A stretch of 13,740 nucleotides of DNA, from assembly GCA_046728075.1 (NCBI GenBank), contig JBKPDV010000085.1:1-13740 (forward strand), in the 5' to 3' direction. Of this stretch, positions 1 to 6,382 are shown one piece after another. The translations under genes were made by a program, and so were the position numbers. Source of the DNA: JBKPDV01 sp046728075. GTDB lineage: Bacteria; Acidobacteriota; Thermoanaerobaculia; UBA5066; Gp7-AA6. Position 1 is the stretch's first letter, and each line of letters opens with the position of its first letter. The notes under the pieces are model-generated. The model did no database searches, was not told the origin of the DNA, and worked only from the letters and a program-made list of their open reading frames with translations.

Positions 1-1
1 T

Positions 2-868
2 CGCACGACCGTTTCGATCGACGGCGTCGGTCTCCATTCCGGGCATCCCGTCCGCGCGCATTTCCGCCCGGCGCCCGCCGATCACGGGATCGTTTTCGTC
101 CGTTCCGACCATCCGGGCGTCGCGATCCCGGCGCGGCTCTCCTCCGCGAGCACCTTCGACTACGCGACGACGCTGGCCGCCAAAGGAGTCTCGATCGGGA
201 CGGTGGAGCACGTGTTATCGGCCGCTCTCGGAGAGGGACTGGACAACTGCGCCATCGAGATCGAGGGACCGGAGGTGCCGATCCTGGATGGCTCGGCTCT
301 CCCGTTCGTGCGTCTCTTCCACGCCGCGGGCTTCGAGAGGCTCGCCCACCCGATCCGTCCGCTTCAGCTTTCGCGCGAGGTCTCTGTGGTTCGCGGGGAC
401 CGCTCGATTCGATACGAGCCCGATGGCCCGTCGCTGACCGTGACGTATGAGATCGATTTCCCTCACCCGATCGTGGGACGCCAGTCGCTGACGGTCGCGA
501 TTCGCCCGGAGGAATATTCCGCGCGGGTCGCCCCGGCCCGAACCTTCGGTTTTGCCCGCGACGTCGAAGCCCTCCGGGCCCGCGGTCTCGCTCGCGGAGG
601 AACGCTTCAGAACGCAGTCGTGCTGGACGACTCCGGCATCCTCTCGGGTCCGCTGCGTTTCCGCGACGAGTTCGTGCGTCACAAAGTCCTCGATCTTCTC
701 GGCGATCTCGCGCTGCTCGGCCGCCCCCTCGGCGGCCATATCTACGCGCGCAAGGCCGGACACGCCCTTCACATCGAGTTCGCCCGCGCCCTCGACGCGG
801 CGCTGCGCTCTCCGGCCTGGCAGTCCCAGGCCCCCGGTTCCCAATCGGAAGCGGCCGCCGGAAGCTAG
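2..868 (+). CDS. lpxC: UDP-3-O-acyl-N-acetylglucosamine deacetylase LpxC (5' partial)
   Basis: LpxC is the zinc amidase that removes the N-acetyl group from UDP-3-O-acyl-GlcNAc, the committed step of lipid A synthesis in the cytosol. The frame is open from base 2, so the start lies off the left edge; 288 residues are visible. The N-terminal GVGLHSG motif is at visible residues 9-15. The EH pair at 69-70 matches E. coli Glu78/His79. RHKVLDLLGD at 226-235 supplies zinc ligands His227 and Asp231 (E. coli His238 and Asp242), and His254 matches His265. The offsets of 9 to 11 imply that only about nine residues are missing. The substrate-loop motif EGPEVPILDGSA is also intact. The last roughly 20 residues (QSQAPGSQSEAAAGS) are a low-complexity tail. 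All catalytic residues are present, so the enzyme should be active. The stop is followed at once by a small imperfect inverted repeat (GGAAGC-TAG-GCTTTCC). Confidence 0.97.
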   Translation, partial: RTTVSIDGVGLHSGHPVRAHFRPAPADHGIVFVRSDHPGVAIPARLSSASTFDYATTLAAKGVSIGTVEHVLSAALGEGLDNCAIEIEGPEVPILDGSALPFVRLFHAAGFERLAHPIRPLQLSREVSVVRGDRSIRYEPDGPSLTVTYEIDFPHPIVGRQSLTVAIRPEEYSARVAPARTFGFARDVEALRARGLARGGTLQNAVVLDDSGILSGPLRFRDEFVRHKVLDLLGDLALLGRPLGGHIYARKAGHALHIEFARALDAALRSPAWQSQAPGSQSEAAAGS

Positions 869-1054
869 GCTTTCCGCTTCGCGCCCTCCCTCCAAAACAG
901 GTCTCCCCAACAGCGAGATTTCTTCGAGCCATCGGGCAGAGCCCCGCTCTCCTCCCGACTCGGCGCCAGGATTCGAGTCCATCCGCGAGGTCGCAACGGA
1001 GGAGCTTAAAGCTGAGAGCTCCTCGCTTCGTCGACCCGTCACAATCCGCTCACA

Positions 1055-1097
1055 GCGCGCGAAGTCTCCCGAAGTAACCGAGGGAGGAGGCGCGCGC
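1055..1097. other. Two-step hairpin with symmetric internal loop
   Basis: GCGCGCG (1055-1061) pairs with CGCGCGC (1091-1097), and CTCCC (1066-1070) pairs with GGGAG (1082-1086). The internal loop is AAGT on one side and GAGG on the other, and the terminal loop is 11 nt. There is no poly-T tail. It lies about 120 nt upstream of the DUF4390 gene. The function is unknown, and in DNA this GC-rich the pairing could arise by chance. Confidence 0.4.
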
Positions 1098-1206
1098 CGC
1101 GGAAGCGTAGAGCGGAGCGAGCGACGATGCGGGCGGTCGAGGCCCTTTGGCCGAGCCGACCGTCGGCGGCCGTGGCCGCGTCGCTCGCGCAGCGCGGAGC
1201 GACGGT

Positions 1207-1212
1207 TACAAT
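1207..1212 (+). promoter_or_regulatory. Candidate -10 box abutting the DUF4390 start
   Basis: TACAAT is an AT-rich hexamer in otherwise GC-rich sequence and resembles a sigma-70 -10 element. It ends 7 nt before the ATG at 1220, so a transcript starting at the usual distance would be leaderless or nearly so. The GAGG at 1215-1218 is only 1 nt from the ATG, too close for a normal ribosome-binding site, which fits a leaderless start. No convincing -35 box lies 16-18 nt upstream. Confidence 0.4.
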
Positions 1213-1219
1213 CCGAGGC

Positions 1220-1792
1220 ATGATCCGTGGAAGGCTCCTTCTCCCGGTTTCGGGCGCGATCCTCGTCGCGGCCGCAGCGGCGGCCCAGCCGGCGCCCCGG
1301 CCGGCCACGATCGACCTTCTCCGCGCCGACGCCCGAGGATCCGACGTCTTCCTTCGGTTTCATCTGGACGGCGCCCTCAACCCCGAGCTAGCCACGAAGA
1401 TCCAGACGGGGCTCGAGACGGCGATTCGCTACGAAATCCGCCTCTACCGCCACAACGCGCACTGGCTCTGGGATAATCGAATGGACACGCGGGAGGTTCG
1501 AGTCGCGGTCACGTACGATCCGGTGACCCGGGAGTACGTGATCGTCGAAACCATTGACGGAAGACCGTTGACGCGGGCCGCCACGAAAGACTTTTCAGAA
1601 GCGACCCGCCGGTTGGTGTCGCAGGACAACCTCCTGGCATTCCGGGTGCGCTTCGACGACTGGCGCACCAACCTCTACGTTTCGATGAGGGCCACCTTCG
1701 ACTCCCGTTACGTCCTCGCGATCATTCCGATCGACGCGCGGACTCCCTGGAAGCAATCCAACCGCTTCGAGGTCAAGGTACCGGCCCGATGA
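1220..1792 (+). CDS. Secreted DUF4390 family protein, NtrY-associated
   Basis: A 190-residue exported protein of unknown function. Residues 1-22 form a signal peptide (Arg3/Arg5, then LLLPVSGAILVAAAA), with likely cleavage near Ala22-Gln23. The rest is a beta-rich domain with the pattern I associate with DUF4390: a stretch of about 70 residues before an aromatic HWLWDNR segment (81-87), then a VAVTYDPVTREYVIVE strand pair (95-110), and FRVRFDDWRTNLYVSMRATF (141-160) near the end. In other bacteria DUF4390 genes sit directly upstream of NtrY/NtrX-like pairs, as here. The stop overlaps the kinase start (ATGA), so the two should be made together. I chose the ATG at 1220 because it gives a clean signal peptide and follows the -10-like box. 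An in-frame upstream start at 1127 would add 31 residues that destroy the signal peptide. An inferred role is a periplasmic accessory or input protein for the kinase. Confidence 0.8.
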   Translation: MIRGRLLLPVSGAILVAAAAAAQPAPRPATIDLLRADARGSDVFLRFHLDGALNPELATKIQTGLETAIRYEIRLYRHNAHWLWDNRMDTREVRVAVTYDPVTREYVIVETIDGRPLTRAATKDFSEATRRLVSQDNLLAFRVRFDDWRTNLYVSMRATFDSRYVLAIIPIDARTPWKQSNRFEVKVPAR

Positions 1793-3897
1793 GTCTGCTC
1801 TCGGAGATCCAGAGACGGCGCAAAGATAACCGGTTGATCGTCGGGCTCGCTCTCGCCGTGCTGCTGGTCTGGGCCGCGGTCTCGGTCCTCGAGCGCCGCG
1901 CGGACGATCCGGCGACGATCACGAGGGGTCTCATCCTCTTCGTGCTCTCCTATCTCAACATCACGCTGATCGCCGCAGTGCTCTTTGTTTTTGGCCGAAC
2001 TCTCGTGAAGACCTGGCTCGAGCGGCGCCGGGGAGAGCTCGGATCCCAGTTCACGACGAAACTGCTCCTGAGCTACGTCGTGCTGACGGCGATTCCGATC
2101 GGAGTGCTTTTCTTCACTGCGACCGGATTGCTCCAGCGCTCGATCGACCGCTGGTTTTCGACTCCCGTTCGAGAGGTCGTGGACAAGGCTCGCGCCCTGC
2201 AGGAGCTGGTCGAAAAGCGGATTCTCCAGGAGGCGCTCGAGGATGCGCGCGATCTCGCCACGGGAGCGGCGGAACCGGCGGCGCCGGCCCTCGAGCTCTT
2301 CCGGCGGAAACACCACCTCGACTCGGTGGAGATCTACCGCCAGGGCCGTCGTATCGCGCTCGCGGCCGAGCGCCCGGAGGAAGTCGAACCGCTCGCGCGC
2401 GAGAATCTCGGAGAGACGAAGATCGAAGTCCTCCGCGACGGCGCGCACCGTTACCGCGCGCCCCGCGGAGTCGGGAGCGACATCTGGGTAGCGGGGATTC
2501 GCATTCCTCCGGAGGAGGCCCGAGCCATGGCGGCGATCGCCGCGGCGTGGAGCGAGTATCGAAAGCTCGAGGTCCAGAAGCCGGCCATCAAGGCCGCCAA
2601 CATTTCGACTTTTCTTCTGATTACCCTGGCGATTCTCTTCGCGTCGATCTGGACGGGCACGACGCTGGCACGGCGGATCACCGGACCGATCGCCGCGCTG
2701 GCCGAATCGACCGCCAAGCTCCGCGCCGGAGATCTCTCGGCGCGCGTGGCCGTGCTTGCCGATAACGAGCTCGGCGTTCTGGTCGACTCCTTCAACCGGA
2801 TGGCGGCGGGTCTGCAGGAGACGCGCGACGCCCTGTTGCGGTCCAACGAGGATCTGCAGGCGTCCAATCAGCGCCTGGACCTGGAACGCCGGCTTTTCTC
2901 GACCGTGCTCACGTCGGTCACGACGGGAGTTCTCGCGTTCGACGCCGACGGCCTGGTCCTCGTGTGCAATCCCGCAGCCCGCTCTCTTCTCTCACTGTCC
3001 GGAGAGGTCTCGCTCGAGTCGATTCGCGGGACGACCCATTTGAGTCCCCTCGTCGCGCTGATCGACCAGGCTCGCGCCGGAGCGCTGGGCGGCGCTTCCG
3101 GCCAATGGACGGTTCCGGGGGAGGAGGGGGAGGAGCGGCTGGAAGCCGCCGTCCGGCCCCTCGCGCCGGCCACCGGAGGACGCGCCGGTTGGGTGGTCGC
3201 GATCGAAAACACGACTCACGTCGCGAGGGAGCAGAAGCTCGCGGCCTGGAGCGAGGTCGCGCGCCGGGTGGCCCATGAGATCAAGAACCCTCTCACTCCG
3301 ATTCGTCTCTCCGCGGAGCGGATCGCGAAGCGGCTTCGGTCCGGCGGACCCGGTCTGGAGGAGGCCGTGGAGCGAGGAACGCGCATCATCGTGGAGGAAG
3401 TGGATTTCCTGAAGTCTCTCGTCGACGAGTTCTCCCGATTCGCGCGGCTGCCGGAAATGCGTCCCGAGCCGACGGATCTGCCCGCACTGGCGCGCTCGGC
3501 TGTCCGTCTCTTCGAAGGCGCGCGGGACGGAGTGACGATACGCGTGGAGTCGAACCTCCAGCGCGAAACAGCGACGGTCGATCCGGAGCAGATCAAGCGC
3601 GTGTTGATCAACCTCATCGACAATGCGCTGGAGGCCTGCGGCGAGTCCGGTGAGATCCTGGTACGCCTGGAAGGCCGCGAATCGGGCATCACCATCGAGG
3701 TGGCCGACACGGGACGGGGCGTGCCGACGCGGGACCGTGAAAAACTCTTCCTTCCCGATTTCACGACGAAGGGGCGCGGGACCGGTCTCGGGCTCGCGAT
3801 CGTCTCCCGCATCGTTGCCGACCACAACGGCACGATTCGCGTCGAGGACAACCGGCCGCGCGGCGCCCGGTTCATCATCGAGCTTCCAGCGGCGTGA
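1789..3897 (+). CDS. NtrY-like membrane sensor histidine kinase
   Basis: A 702-residue sensor kinase predicted to autophosphorylate and then phosphorylate the regulator encoded immediately downstream. Three N-terminal membrane helices are visible (about 16-34, 47-68 and 91-111). The RTLVKTWLERRRGELGSQF stretch between helices 2 and 3 is typical of NtrY. A periplasmic sensing region spans about 112-270, a fourth helix about 272-294 and a HAMP domain about 293-346. A PAS-like segment spans about 365-480. The HisKA domain carries the phosphoacceptor in VAHEIKNPLTPIRL (His496). The ATPase domain has an N-box with Asn608 and NLIDNALEA, then VADTGRGVP, KLFLPDFTTKGRGTGLGLAI and a C-terminal strand. 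All catalytic boxes are intact. It overlaps both neighbours by 4 nt (ATGA before, GTGA after), giving a three-gene coupled operon. NtrY-type kinases have been linked to nitrogen, redox and envelope signals, and the signal sensed here cannot be read from sequence. Confidence 0.92.
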   Translation: MSLLSEIQRRRKDNRLIVGLALAVLLVWAAVSVLERRADDPATITRGLILFVLSYLNITLIAAVLFVFGRTLVKTWLERRRGELGSQFTTKLLLSYVVLTAIPIGVLFFTATGLLQRSIDRWFSTPVREVVDKARALQELVEKRILQEALEDARDLATGAAEPAAPALELFRRKHHLDSVEIYRQGRRIALAAERPEEVEPLARENLGETKIEVLRDGAHRYRAPRGVGSDIWVAGIRIPPEEARAMAAIAAAWSEYRKLEVQKPAIKAANISTFLLITLAILFASIWTGTTLARRITGPIAALAESTAKLRAGDLSARVAVLADNELGVLVDSFNRMAAGLQETRDALLRSNEDLQASNQRLDLERRLFSTVLTSVTTGVLAFDADGLVLVCNPAARSLLSLSGEVSLESIRGTTHLSPLVALIDQARAGALGGASGQWTVPGEEGEERLEAAVRPLAPATGGRAGWVVAIENTTHVAREQKLAAWSEVARRVAHEIKNPLTPIRLSAERIAKRLRSGGPGLEEAVERGTRIIVEEVDFLKSLVDEFSRFARLPEMRPEPTDLPALARSAVRLFEGARDGVTIRVESNLQRETATVDPEQIKRVLINLIDNALEACGESGEILVRLEGRESGITIEVADTGRGVPTRDREKLFLPDFTTKGRGTGLGLAIVSRIVADHNGTIRVEDNRPRGARFIIELPAA

Positions 3898-5240
3898 AGA
3901 AACGACGCGTCCTCGTCATCGATGACGAGAAGGCCATTCGCGAGACGCTCGCCGCGATCCTGACCGACGAGGGTTACGCGGTCACCGCCGTCGCTTCCGG
4001 CGAGGAAGGATTGCGGCAGCTGCTCGAGGAAACCCACGACCTGGTCTTTCTCGACGTCTGGCTGAAAGACAAAGACGGGCTCTCGATCCTGGAGGCGGCC
4101 GGACTGCGGCTGCGGCAGGTCCCGGTGGTCATGATTTCCGGACATGCCAATGTGGAGATGGCGGTTCGCGCCCTCCGCCTCGGTGCGGACGATTTCCTCG
4201 AGAAACCCCTTTCCCTCGAGCGGGTCCTGCTGACGGCCCGAAAGGCGATCGAGCGCCGGGACCTGCTCGCGGAGGTGGCCTCCTTTCGGGGAAAGGCGCA
4301 GGGGGAAGAGGAGCTCATGGGGGAATCTTCCGCGATGACCCGACTGAAAGAGGAAATCGCGCGGGTCGCGCCTACCGACGCGCGCGCTCTCATCGTGGGC
4401 GAGAACGGGACCGGCAAGGAGCTCGTCGCCCGCGCGCTTCATCGGCTCTCGGCACGCGCCGACTCGCCGCTCGTCGAGGTCAACTGCGCCGCGATCCCGG
4501 AAGAGCTCATCGAGTCCGAGCTCTTCGGGCACGTGCGCGGCTCCTTCACCGGCGCGACGGAGGATCGGCGCGGCAAGTTCGAGGAAGCCGACGGCGCGAC
4601 CCTCTTCTTAGACGAAGTGGGCGACATGTCTCCCAAGACGCAGGCCAAGGTGCTCCGCGCGCTCCAGGAAGGGCGCTTCACGCCGGTCGGAGGTACCCGC
4701 GCGGTCTCCTCCGACGCGCGGATCCTTTCGGCGACCAACAAGGACCTTCCGGCCGAGATTCGCCGCGGAACTTTCCGCGAGGACCTCTACTTTCGCCTCG
4801 CGGTCGTCCCTCTGCGCGTGCCGGCGTTGCGCGAGCGGTCCGAGGACATCCCGCGCCTCGCGGAACACTTCTTGAAGATCGCGGCAGAACATTTCGGAAT
4901 GAAGCCGCGCCGCCTGACGCCGGGAGCCCTCCAGGCTCTTCAGAGCTATGGATGGCCGGGCAATGTTCGGGAGCTCAAGAACGTCGTCGAACGGCTGATG
5001 ATCCTCGGGCCGAGCGAAGAGATCGGGGCCGATGACCTTCCTTTCCCCGCCGTCGCGGCGGGCGTCGCGGCGGACGGGACCCTCAAGCAGGCTCGCGAGG
5101 ACTTCGAGCGGCGTTACATCCTCGCCGCTCTTCGGCGTCACCGGGGCAACGTCACGCGGACCGCGGAGGCTCTCGACGTGGAGCGGTCGCACCTTCACCG
5201 GAAGCTGAAGGGGTATGGGATTGAGGTGGAAAGAGAATAG
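3894..5240 (+). CDS. NtrX-like sigma-54-dependent response regulator
   Basis: A 448-residue activator with three domains. The receiver (about 1-118) has the acidic pair in VIDDE, phosphoacceptor Asp54 in FLDVW and a lysine in EKPLS. The AAA+ domain (about 140-370) has Walker A GENGTGKE at 169-176 and Walker B FLDEVGD with Asp240/Glu241. The sigma-54 contact loop reads GSFTGA at 216-221 in place of the canonical GAFTGA, with the key Phe and Thr kept. The C-terminal Fis-type helix-turn-helix (about 405-445) includes NVTRTAEALDVERSHLHRKLK. The GTG start lies 4 nt inside the kinase gene. The downstream TAG stop is the first three bases of a tandem TAGTCGG array, so the end of the gene lies at a repeat boundary. 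A rare TTA codon sits at 4608-4610, just before the Walker B aspartate. Expected role: oligomerise on phosphorylation and remodel sigma-54 RNA polymerase at unknown promoters. Confidence 0.93.
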   Translation: MKKRRVLVIDDEKAIRETLAAILTDEGYAVTAVASGEEGLRQLLEETHDLVFLDVWLKDKDGLSILEAAGLRLRQVPVVMISGHANVEMAVRALRLGADDFLEKPLSLERVLLTARKAIERRDLLAEVASFRGKAQGEEELMGESSAMTRLKEEIARVAPTDARALIVGENGTGKELVARALHRLSARADSPLVEVNCAAIPEELIESELFGHVRGSFTGATEDRRGKFEEADGATLFLDEVGDMSPKTQAKVLRALQEGRFTPVGGTRAVSSDARILSATNKDLPAEIRRGTFREDLYFRLAVVPLRVPALRERSEDIPRLAEHFLKIAAEHFGMKPRRLTPGALQALQSYGWPGNVRELKNVVERLMILGPSEEIGADDLPFPAVAAGVAADGTLKQAREDFERRYILAALRRHRGNVTRTAEALDVERSHLHRKLKGYGIEVERE

Positions 5241-5314
5241 TCGGTAGTCGATAGTCGGTAGTCAGTAGTTGGGCCCCCCTTCCCTAACGACTACCGACTA
5301 CTGACTACCGACTC
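5238..5314. repeat. Heptamer TAGTCGG inverted tandem repeat between convergent genes
   Basis: The left arm is five 7-bp units in a row: TAGTCGG, TAGTCGA, TAGTCGG, TAGTCAG, TAGTTGG (5238-5272). The right arm is the reverse orientation: ACGACTA, CCGACTA, CTGACTA, CCGACTC (5287-5314). Positions 5253-5272 can pair with 5294-5313 over 20 bp, with one G-U and no true mismatch in RNA, around a 21-nt loop. Each arm, read by the gene that enters it, presents TAG in all three frames. It lies between the convergent NtrX-like and FtcD genes. It could act as a bidirectional terminator, although no T-run follows. Confidence 0.9.
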
Positions 5315-5319
5315 GCGGC

Positions 5320-6225
5320 CTACTCGCTCTCCTCTAGCAACCGCATCTCCAGGACTTGATCGCTGGAAAAGTTCTCTAGCCTCAAATAGTGCTCGGCGGC
5401 GGCAAAAAGGGCGTCCGCGGGCGCCAACCCCACGATCTCCGAGCCGATGATCGGCACCCCGTAGCGTTGCGCTTCGGACCGGACGCACTCGAAGACGCGG
5501 TGCAGCGGCGTCTTGCTGTAATTGGTCATGTTGATGGAGACCTGCACGCAGCCGCGCTCCGCGAGCTCGACGCCCATCGCCTTGACGTATCGAAAGCCTC
5601 CCCCGATGTGGCGAATCGAGCGGGCGATTCGATCGGCCACCGCGAGATCACGCGTGCCGAGGTTGATGTTGTATGCGATCAGGGGGGCGCGGGCGCCGAC
5701 CGCAACGACTCCGGCGGTTGGATGAGGAGCGGCCGGGCCGACGTCGGGTTTCCAGTCCGGCCCTTCCATTTTGCGGGCGAAGCCCTCGAACTCCCCTTTT
5801 CGGATCTCCGCCAGATTGCGGCGCGCCTCGGAGGCGGCCGATTCCTCGTAGAAGTAGACGGGAACCTTCCACCGCCGTGCGATTTCCGCCCCGATCTCGC
5901 GCGACAGCCGGACGCAGTCATCCAGGCTCACGCCCCGGATGGGGACCAAGGGAACGACGTCCACGGCTCCCATCCGCGGATGCCCCCCCTTGTGACGGGT
6001 GAGGTCGATGATCGGAAGGGCCGAGGCGAAGAGAGCGTCCACGCCGGAGCGGACCGCAGCGGCGTCGCCGACGAAGGTCAGAACGCTGCGGTTATGCGAA
6101 ACATCCGAGGAGACGCCCAGCAAGCGGACCCCCTCCACGGCGCGCAGCGCCCCTGCAATCGCCTCGATCTTCTCGCGGTCGCCGCCCTCCGAAATATTCG
6201 GAATGCACTCGATGATCTGCTTCAT
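5320..6225 (-). CDS. ftcD: Glutamate formimidoyltransferase
   Basis: This enzyme transfers the formimino group of formiminoglutamate to tetrahydrofolate, the last step of one histidine-degradation route, and feeds one-carbon metabolism. The 301-residue protein is the transferase domain only, with no cyclodeaminase domain, which is common in bacteria. Family landmarks are clear: ECIPNISEG at 6-14, DVSHNRSVLTFVG at 41-53, RHKGGHPRMGAVDVVPLVP at 77-95 with catalytic His82 at the same number as in the mammalian enzyme, YNINLGTRD in the second half, and INMTNYSKTPLHRVFE plus GSEIVGLAP near the end. I chose the ATG at 6225 because the protein begins at the conserved N-terminus there; an upstream in-frame ATG at 6405 would add 60 residues that read through repeat DNA. 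There is no clear Shine-Dalgarno, and an AT-rich -10-like box lies 12 nt upstream. No other histidine-utilisation gene is in the window. Confidence 0.95.
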   Translation of the reverse strand: MKQIIECIPNISEGGDREKIEAIAGALRAVEGVRLLGVSSDVSHNRSVLTFVGDAAAVRSGVDALFASALPIIDLTRHKGGHPRMGAVDVVPLVPIRGVSLDDCVRLSREIGAEIARRWKVPVYFYEESAASEARRNLAEIRKGEFEGFARKMEGPDWKPDVGPAAPHPTAGVVAVGARAPLIAYNINLGTRDLAVADRIARSIRHIGGGFRYVKAMGVELAERGCVQVSINMTNYSKTPLHRVFECVRSEAQRYGVPIIGSEIVGLAPADALFAAAEHYLRLENFSSDQVLEMRLLEESE

Positions 6226-6237
6226 GGAGACGGGCAG

Positions 6238-6245
6238 TTTATAAT
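6238..6245. promoter_or_regulatory. AT-rich divergent -10 region (TTTATAAT)
   Basis: The 8-bp TTTATAAT reads as TATAAT on the plus strand (6240-6245) and TATAAA on the minus strand (6243-6238). On the minus strand it ends 12 nt before the FtcD ATG, giving a transcript with a very short leader. On the plus strand it faces the TPR gene, whose ATG is about 137 nt away. No strong -35 box is visible on either side. The minus-strand reading is the better supported because of its spacing to the gene. Confidence 0.45.
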
Positions 6246-6286
6246 CGGTGTATCGTGCGCACGACAGAGACCACCAACCCCCTTCC

Positions 6287-6314
6287 GGGAGGCGGGAGGC
6301 GGGAGGCGGGAGGC
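6287..6314 (+). repeat. Four perfect GGGAGGC heptamers
   Basis: Four exact tandem copies of GGGAGGC lie in the spacer between FtcD and the TPR gene. Farther on, 6348-6368 (CCGACTG, CCTACCG, ATTACCC) looks like a decayed version of the CCGACTA heptamer seen at 5287-5314. No inverted partner of the GGGAGGC array is present, unlike the other arrays in this window. Confidence 0.9.
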
Positions 6315-6382
6315 GTTTCGGGCGGGGAGACTTTCCTTCGCCGGCCGCCGACTGCCTACCGATTACCCACTGGGGTTCCGGC

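Larger units (their letters stand above)
869..1219. other. 351-nt gap with three stem-loops, no credible gene
   Basis: No frame here reads like a protein: the open frames on both strands are rich in Arg, Ser and Pro with no recognisable motif. Three local inverted repeats are visible. GACTCG/CGAGTC lies at 957-962 and 974-979. GAGGAGCT/AGCTCCTC lies at 999-1006 and 1017-1024 with a 10-nt loop. A two-step hairpin spans 1055-1097: a 7-bp GCGCGCG/CGCGCGC stem, a 4x4 internal loop, a 5-bp CTCCC/GGGAG stem and an 11-nt loop. None is followed by a T-run, so simple rho-independent termination is not supported. The segment could be a long untranslated region or an unrecognised structured RNA. I saw no signature of tRNA, tmRNA, SRP RNA or RNase P RNA. 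Confidence 0.5.

Noticed and set aside
957..985. tRNA T-arm-like GGATTCGAGTCC
   Set aside because: The base before TTCGA is A and does not pair with the required C. No acceptor stem, D-arm or anticodon arm surrounds it. The CGAGTC simply pairs with GACTCG upstream.
1165..1200. Sigma-54 promoter upstream of DUF4390-NtrY-NtrX
   Set aside because: TGGCCG followed by CTCGC at the wrong spacing lacks the invariant GG...TGC pair. The TACAAT box is a better candidate.
215..1363. Long minus-strand open frame opposite lpxC and the DUF4390 gene
   Set aside because: It is rich in Arg, Gly and Glu with no motif, crosses two real genes and is a by-product of GC-rich codon use. Similar shadow frames oppose the kinase, the regulator and NadE.
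5253..5313. Classical rho-independent terminator
   Set aside because: The stem is strong, but no T-run follows on either strand and the loop is 21 nt. A terminator role is possible but not shown by the sequence.
5238..5314. CRISPR array
   Set aside because: Units are 7 bp and contiguous, with no spacers, and no cas gene is nearby.
6248..6382. 45-residue N-terminal extension of the TPR protein from GTG
   Set aside because: It translates the heptamer array and is only 2 nt after the TATAAT box. The ATG at 6383 begins plausible protein.
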